NCBI GenBank assembly: GCA_003511465.1
Contig: DOID01000001.1
Span: forward strand, 29,239 to 46,637
Length of the DNA: 17,399 nucleotides
Direction: 5' to 3'
Origin: Bacillota bacterium
GTDB lineage: Bacteria > Bacillota > UBA4882 > UBA10575
The position numbers and the translations under genes are program-made. The notes beneath the pieces are model-generated. The model had not been told where the DNA came from. It made no database searches and was given only the letters and a program-made list of their open reading frames with translations. Shown here piece by piece: positions 14,037-17,399 of the stretch. Every line of letters starts with the position of its first letter. Position 1 is the first letter of the stretch.

Positions 14037-15065
14037 ATGGTCACGATCAAAGATGTGGCAAAAGCAGCCGGCGTATCTCCGGCTACGGTTTCTTTAGCCA
14101 TGAATAATAATGCTAAAGTGAACCGGAAGACCAAAGAACGGGTGCAACAGGTTGCGAAAGAGTTGAATTACATCCCCAATGCCCGGGCTAAAGCTTTGGT
14201 TCAGAAATCAACAAAAATGATCGGCCTGGTTATTCCGGAGATTGCCAACCCTTTCTTTTCGGAGATGGCGCAAGCGATCAAAGATGCTTTAATCGACTCG
14301 GACTATAGTATTATTCTTTGCGGAACAGATAACAACCCTAAACTGGAGACTAAATACATCAATATGTTTAAAAGCGGATTAGTGGATGGGGCTATTTTCA
14401 GTTGTTTAATGCCGACGAACCAGGAATTTGTTCTTGATCTGGCCTGTAACAATATTCCCATTGTCTTTATCGACCGCCCCGGGGTAGATGAAAAGGTGAT
14501 CCCGGTAATCAAATCAAACCTCAAGGACGGCGCTTACCAATTGACGCAACACTTGATTGGTCTCGGACATAAAAAAATTGCCTTCATCGGGCGTATAGAT
14601 GAAGAAAGATTCCAAGGTTATCTACAGGGTTTACAAGAAGCAGGATATCCCTTAAGGAAAACCCATCTTTTCGATCATAGTTTTACCTATGACCATGGGG
14701 TGGAGGCGGGTAAAGCGATCTTACAGTCAAAGGATCGGCCCACCGGGATTGTCTGTTTCAACGATGAAGTAGCTTTAGGCTTAACCCAGTTTCTTATTAA
14801 ATCCGGACGGCGTGTTCCGGCTGATTTTTCAGTCTGCGGGATTGATAATACGGTGTCTAGGCACTATAACCCGGAGATTACTACTATTGACGTTCCCAAA
14901 AAAGAAATGGGTCAAACTGCGGCTGACCTTTTACTGAAGATGATTAACGGGCAAAAAATCCGGGAAGAAGAACGCTACATTCATTTCCCGGTGACCTTGA
15001 TTAAAAGGGCTTCGACCGGGGAAAAGAGTGTGTCCGAAGAAAAGGAGATGAACAAGCTTGACTAA
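14037..15065 (+). CDS. LacI-family transcriptional regulator of the sugar operon
   Basis: The 342-residue protein has the LacI helix-turn-helix at about residues 3-24 (TIKDVAKAAGVSPATVSLAM), the hinge helix around NARAKAL (about 53-59), and a periplasmic-binding-protein-like effector domain (MIGLVIPEIANPFF ... GIVCFNDEVALG ... FSVCGIDNT). In this family the hinge leucine inserts at a central CpG, matching the CG centre of the two operators upstream. It lies 43 bases after the second permease and overlaps the GH42 start by 8 bases, so it belongs to the operon it probably represses. The ligand is likely a galactoside or galactose derivative. The C-terminal tail after the core is short and charged. 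Confidence 0.94.
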   Translation: MVTIKDVAKAAGVSPATVSLAMNNNAKVNRKTKERVQQVAKELNYIPNARAKALVQKSTKMIGLVIPEIANPFFSEMAQAIKDALIDSDYSIILCGTDNNPKLETKYINMFKSGLVDGAIFSCLMPTNQEFVLDLACNNIPIVFIDRPGVDEKVIPVIKSNLKDGAYQLTQHLIGLGHKKIAFIGRIDEERFQGYLQGLQEAGYPLRKTHLFDHSFTYDHGVEAGKAILQSKDRPTGIVCFNDEVALGLTQFLIKSGRRVPADFSVCGIDNTVSRHYNPEITTIDVPKKEMGQTAADLLLKMINGQKIREEERYIHFPVTLIKRASTGEKSVSEEKEMNKLD

Positions 15066-17118
15066 ATTCCCACCGATTAACGATAAATGTCCCCATTTGC
15101 TCCATGGCGCCGACTATAACCCGGACCAATGGCTACACCGGCCGGATATTTTGGCGGAAGATCTAAGGCTGATGAAAGCGGCCAATTGTAATGTGATGTC
15201 CGTAGGGATTTTCGCCTGGGCAGCGCTGGAACCGGAGGAAGGGAAGTTCACCTTTGCCTGGTTGGATCAGGTAATGGATCAGCTGGCGAAACACCAGATC
15301 TATGCTTTTCTGGCTACCCCCAGCGGGGCGCGACCGGCTTGGCTCTCCCGGAAATATCCGGAGGTTTTACGGGTCGAGGCGGACCGGAAGCGTATATTAC
15401 ACGGCAATCGGCATAATCACTGTTATACGTCACCGGTTTACCGGGAGAAGGTGCGGGTGATCAATACCAAACTCGCCGAGCGGTATCAAGAACACCCGGT
15501 GTTACTGGGCTGGCATATTTCCAATGAATATGGTGGCGAATGCCATTGTGAGTTGTGCCAAGCGGCATTTAGAAAATGGCTGCAAAAGAAGTATCAAACC
15601 TTGGAGGCGTTAAATCATGCCTGGTGGACGGCTTTTTGGAGCCATACCTACACGGATTGGTCCGAGATCGAGTCGCCGGCACCCCATGGCGAACAATTTG
15701 TGCATGGTCTTAACCTCGACTGGAAGCGGTTTGTCACCCATCAAACCCTGGACTTTTATCAACATGAGATCGCACCCCTAAAAGCAATTACCCCGGCGAT
15801 CCCGGTGACCACCAATTTTATGGGGACCTATCCCGGCTTGGATTATTGGAAATTTGCTAATGATCTGGACGTCGTGGCATGGGATAGCTACCCGCGCTGG
15901 CATGAAGCGAAAACAGACTGGCAGACCGCTGCCGAGGTGGCCTTTGTTCATGATCTGAACCGCAGCTTGAAGCAGGGAAAGCCGTTTATGCTGATGGAAA
16001 GCACTCCCAGCATGACCAATTGGACGCCGGTTTCCAAACTGAAGCGGCCAGGGATGCATTTGTTGTCATCCCTACAAGCAGTAGCCCACGGCGCTGATGC
16101 CGTCCAGTACTTTCAATGGCGAAAAAGCAGGGGCGCAACGGAAAAGTTCCATGGAGCGGTGGTCGATCACGTTGGTCATGAAAAGACTAGAGTATTTCGG
16201 GAAGTGGCAGAAGTAGGCGAAGTCCTCAAACGGCTGGATCCGGTGGTGGGTACCTCCGTAAAACCCGAAGTCGCGCTCCTGTTTGATTGGGAGAACCGGT
16301 GGGCGCTGGAGGATGCGCAAGGGTTAAAAAGGAACAAAAAATACGAAGAAACATGTTACCGTCATTATCGTTCCTTTTGGTCCTGTGGGATTCCGGTGGA
16401 TGTCATTAACCAAGACTGTGCTTTCTCCCGTTACCGGTTGCTGATTGCCCCCATGCTATACATGGTCAGGCCGGGAGTAGGGGAAAGGCTGACCGAATTT
16501 GTGGCCGGTGGCGGAACCTTGGTCGTTACTTACTGGTCGGGAATTGTTGATCAGCATGATCTATGCTTCCTGGGCGGCTTCCCTGGTCCCTTACGGAAAG
16601 TCTTGGGGATTTGGTCGGAAGAGATCGATGGGTTATACGATGATGATGAAAATTATGTTACGATGCTGGACCGCAACGCGCTCGGGCTGGAAGGTGAGTA
16701 TCGGGTGAAAGATGTTTGCGATTTGATTCACTTAGAAACTGCTGAAGCCCTTGGTGTTTATCGGGAAGATTTTTACGCCGGACGTCCGGCGCTTACCGTC
16801 AACCGCCATGGACAAGGCGAAGCTTATTATCTGGCTTCCCGGAATGAGGACCGTTTTCTGAATGGTTTTTATCGGCGTCTCATCGATAAAATGCAATTAC
16901 GCCAAGCCCTACCCACAGAATTACCGGTGGGGGTGACCGCCCAGTTGCGTACGGACGGCTGCCAGGATTATGTCTTTTTACTGAATTTCACCACGGAAAA
17001 CAAAGTAGTGGATTTAAATGGGGGAGAGGTCAAGGATCTGGTTGCGGATCAAGTGATTCGTGGCCATGTGGAACTACCACCCTATGGGGTGAGGATTCTT
17101 GAGCGCAGCGCCTTATGA
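15058..17118 (+). CDS. GH42 beta-galactosidase
   Basis: The 686-residue protein is a glycoside hydrolase family 42 enzyme that removes terminal beta-D-galactose by the retaining mechanism. The domain order is a TIM barrel (about 12-380), a trimerisation domain (about 385-600) and a small C-terminal beta domain. The acid/base is Glu157 in WHISNEYGG and the nucleophile is Glu314 in LMESTPS. Cys122, Cys162, Cys164 and Cys167 (ECHCELC) match the zinc-binding cluster of many GH42 enzymes. There is no signal peptide, so it acts in the cytoplasm on imported sugar. It begins at TTG 15058, 10 bases after AAGGAG, overlapping the regulator gene by 8 bases; the ATG at 15048 is in the regulator's frame. 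Some GH42 enzymes prefer galacto- or arabino-oligosaccharides, so lactose need not be the substrate. Confidence 0.94.
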   Translation: MTKFPPINDKCPHLLHGADYNPDQWLHRPDILAEDLRLMKAANCNVMSVGIFAWAALEPEEGKFTFAWLDQVMDQLAKHQIYAFLATPSGARPAWLSRKYPEVLRVEADRKRILHGNRHNHCYTSPVYREKVRVINTKLAERYQEHPVLLGWHISNEYGGECHCELCQAAFRKWLQKKYQTLEALNHAWWTAFWSHTYTDWSEIESPAPHGEQFVHGLNLDWKRFVTHQTLDFYQHEIAPLKAITPAIPVTTNFMGTYPGLDYWKFANDLDVVAWDSYPRWHEAKTDWQTAAEVAFVHDLNRSLKQGKPFMLMESTPSMTNWTPVSKLKRPGMHLLSSLQAVAHGADAVQYFQWRKSRGATEKFHGAVVDHVGHEKTRVFREVAEVGEVLKRLDPVVGTSVKPEVALLFDWENRWALEDAQGLKRNKKYEETCYRHYRSFWSCGIPVDVINQDCAFSRYRLLIAPMLYMVRPGVGERLTEFVAGGGTLVVTYWSGIVDQHDLCFLGGFPGPLRKVLGIWSEEIDGLYDDDENYVTMLDRNALGLEGEYRVKDVCDLIHLETAEALGVYREDFYAGRPALTVNRHGQGEAYYLASRNEDRFLNGFYRRLIDKMQLRQALPTELPVGVTAQLRTDGCQDYVFLLNFTTENKVVDLNGGEVKDLVADQVIRGHVELPPYGVRILERSAL

Positions 17119-17195
17119 GAACTGATTATCCCTTGGCAGTGTCTATGTTGTACCAATAAAAAGGGGAAATAGTCTTCTATACGGTTAATTTGTAT

Positions 17196-17218
17196 AAAAA
17201 GGCCTTAAAGGCCTTTTT
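17196..17218 (+). terminator. Terminator of the sugar operon
   Basis: AAAAAGGCC-TTAAA-GGCCTTTTT, extended by further Ts, lies 77 bases after the GH42 stop codon. Confidence 0.92.
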
Positions 17219-17244
17219 TATGTTTGGGGAACAATTTATCAAGG

Positions 17245-17359
17245 GCTTTTTGCGTTGTTATTTGATTCAACTATCCCAATACAATATATTGATGGCCTAA
17301 TATAAGTTGAACATATATATTGTATTGGGACCTTCTAAATTGGATACAACGCAAAAAGC
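17245..17359. repeat. Interrupted 115-bp inverted repeat
   Basis: Two pairs of perfect inverted repeats are nested: an outer 14 bp, GCTTTTTGCGTTGT (17245-17258) / ACAACGCAAAAAGC (17346-17359), and an inner 16 bp, TCCCAATACAATATAT (17274-17289) / ATATATTGTATTGGGA (17315-17330). The unmatched stretches between outer and inner arms are 15 bases on both sides, and the centre is 25 bases. TATCAA occurs just outside each end (17237-17242 and 17361-17366). A TTGACA at 17376-17381 just beyond may be the -35 of a gene starting outside the window. The nature is unknown; see findings. Confidence 0.8.
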
Positions 17360-17399
17360 ATATCAAAGCTACGGATTGACAGATCGGAAAAAACATGAT

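Overview
The window looks like a chromosomal segment of an endospore-forming Firmicute of moderate GC content. The direct evidence is a cotJA-cotJB-cotJC spore-coat operon followed by an alpha/beta-type small acid-soluble spore protein gene, together with strong GGAGGTG-type ribosome binding sites. Several features suggest that the cell may also have an outer membrane, as the diderm Firmicute lineages do. These are a Skp/OmpH-like periplasmic chaperone with a signal peptide, a fragment resembling secretin N-domains next to a LysM protein, and an ABC solute-binding protein whose signal peptide has no lipobox cysteine. This diderm reading is an inference and no single gene proves it.

Layout. 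1-2240: a partial membrane protein (minus strand), a secretin-like reading frame that stops in frame just before a double-LysM reading frame, a bidirectional terminator, and degV (minus) preceded by a possible 38-residue leader ORF. 2520-6000: a lone phoU, the ompH-like gene, a short-chain dehydrogenase and, convergent to it across a shared terminator, a PLP enzyme that reads as a serine palmitoyltransferase-type alpha-oxoamine synthase. The dehydrogenase and synthase together could perform the first two steps of sphingoid-base synthesis. 6131-8659: a duplicated P-loop protein (minus) divergent from a tlpA/resA-ccdA thiol-redox operon driven by a near-consensus promoter. 9171-10521: the sporulation block (cotJABC, SASP), each unit closed by a terminator.

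10590-17218: a complete inducible carbohydrate-use unit. It holds a strong promoter, two identical 19-bp LacI-type operators exactly 63 bp apart, a solute-binding protein, a perfect 14-bp inter-gene stem-loop, two permeases, a LacI-family regulator and a GH42 beta-galactosidase. No ABC ATPase gene is present, so the transporter presumably borrows a shared MsmX/UgpC-like ATPase from elsewhere. The likely logic is that the regulator represses the promoter through the paired operators until an imported galactoside-type sugar binds it, and GH42 then hydrolyses the imported oligosaccharide in the cytoplasm.

The last 150 bases hold a 115-bp symmetric interrupted inverted repeat flanked by TATCAA direct repeats, possibly a MITE-like element or a paired protein-binding site. 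I saw no CRISPR array, tRNA, rRNA, insertion-sequence transposase or integrase.
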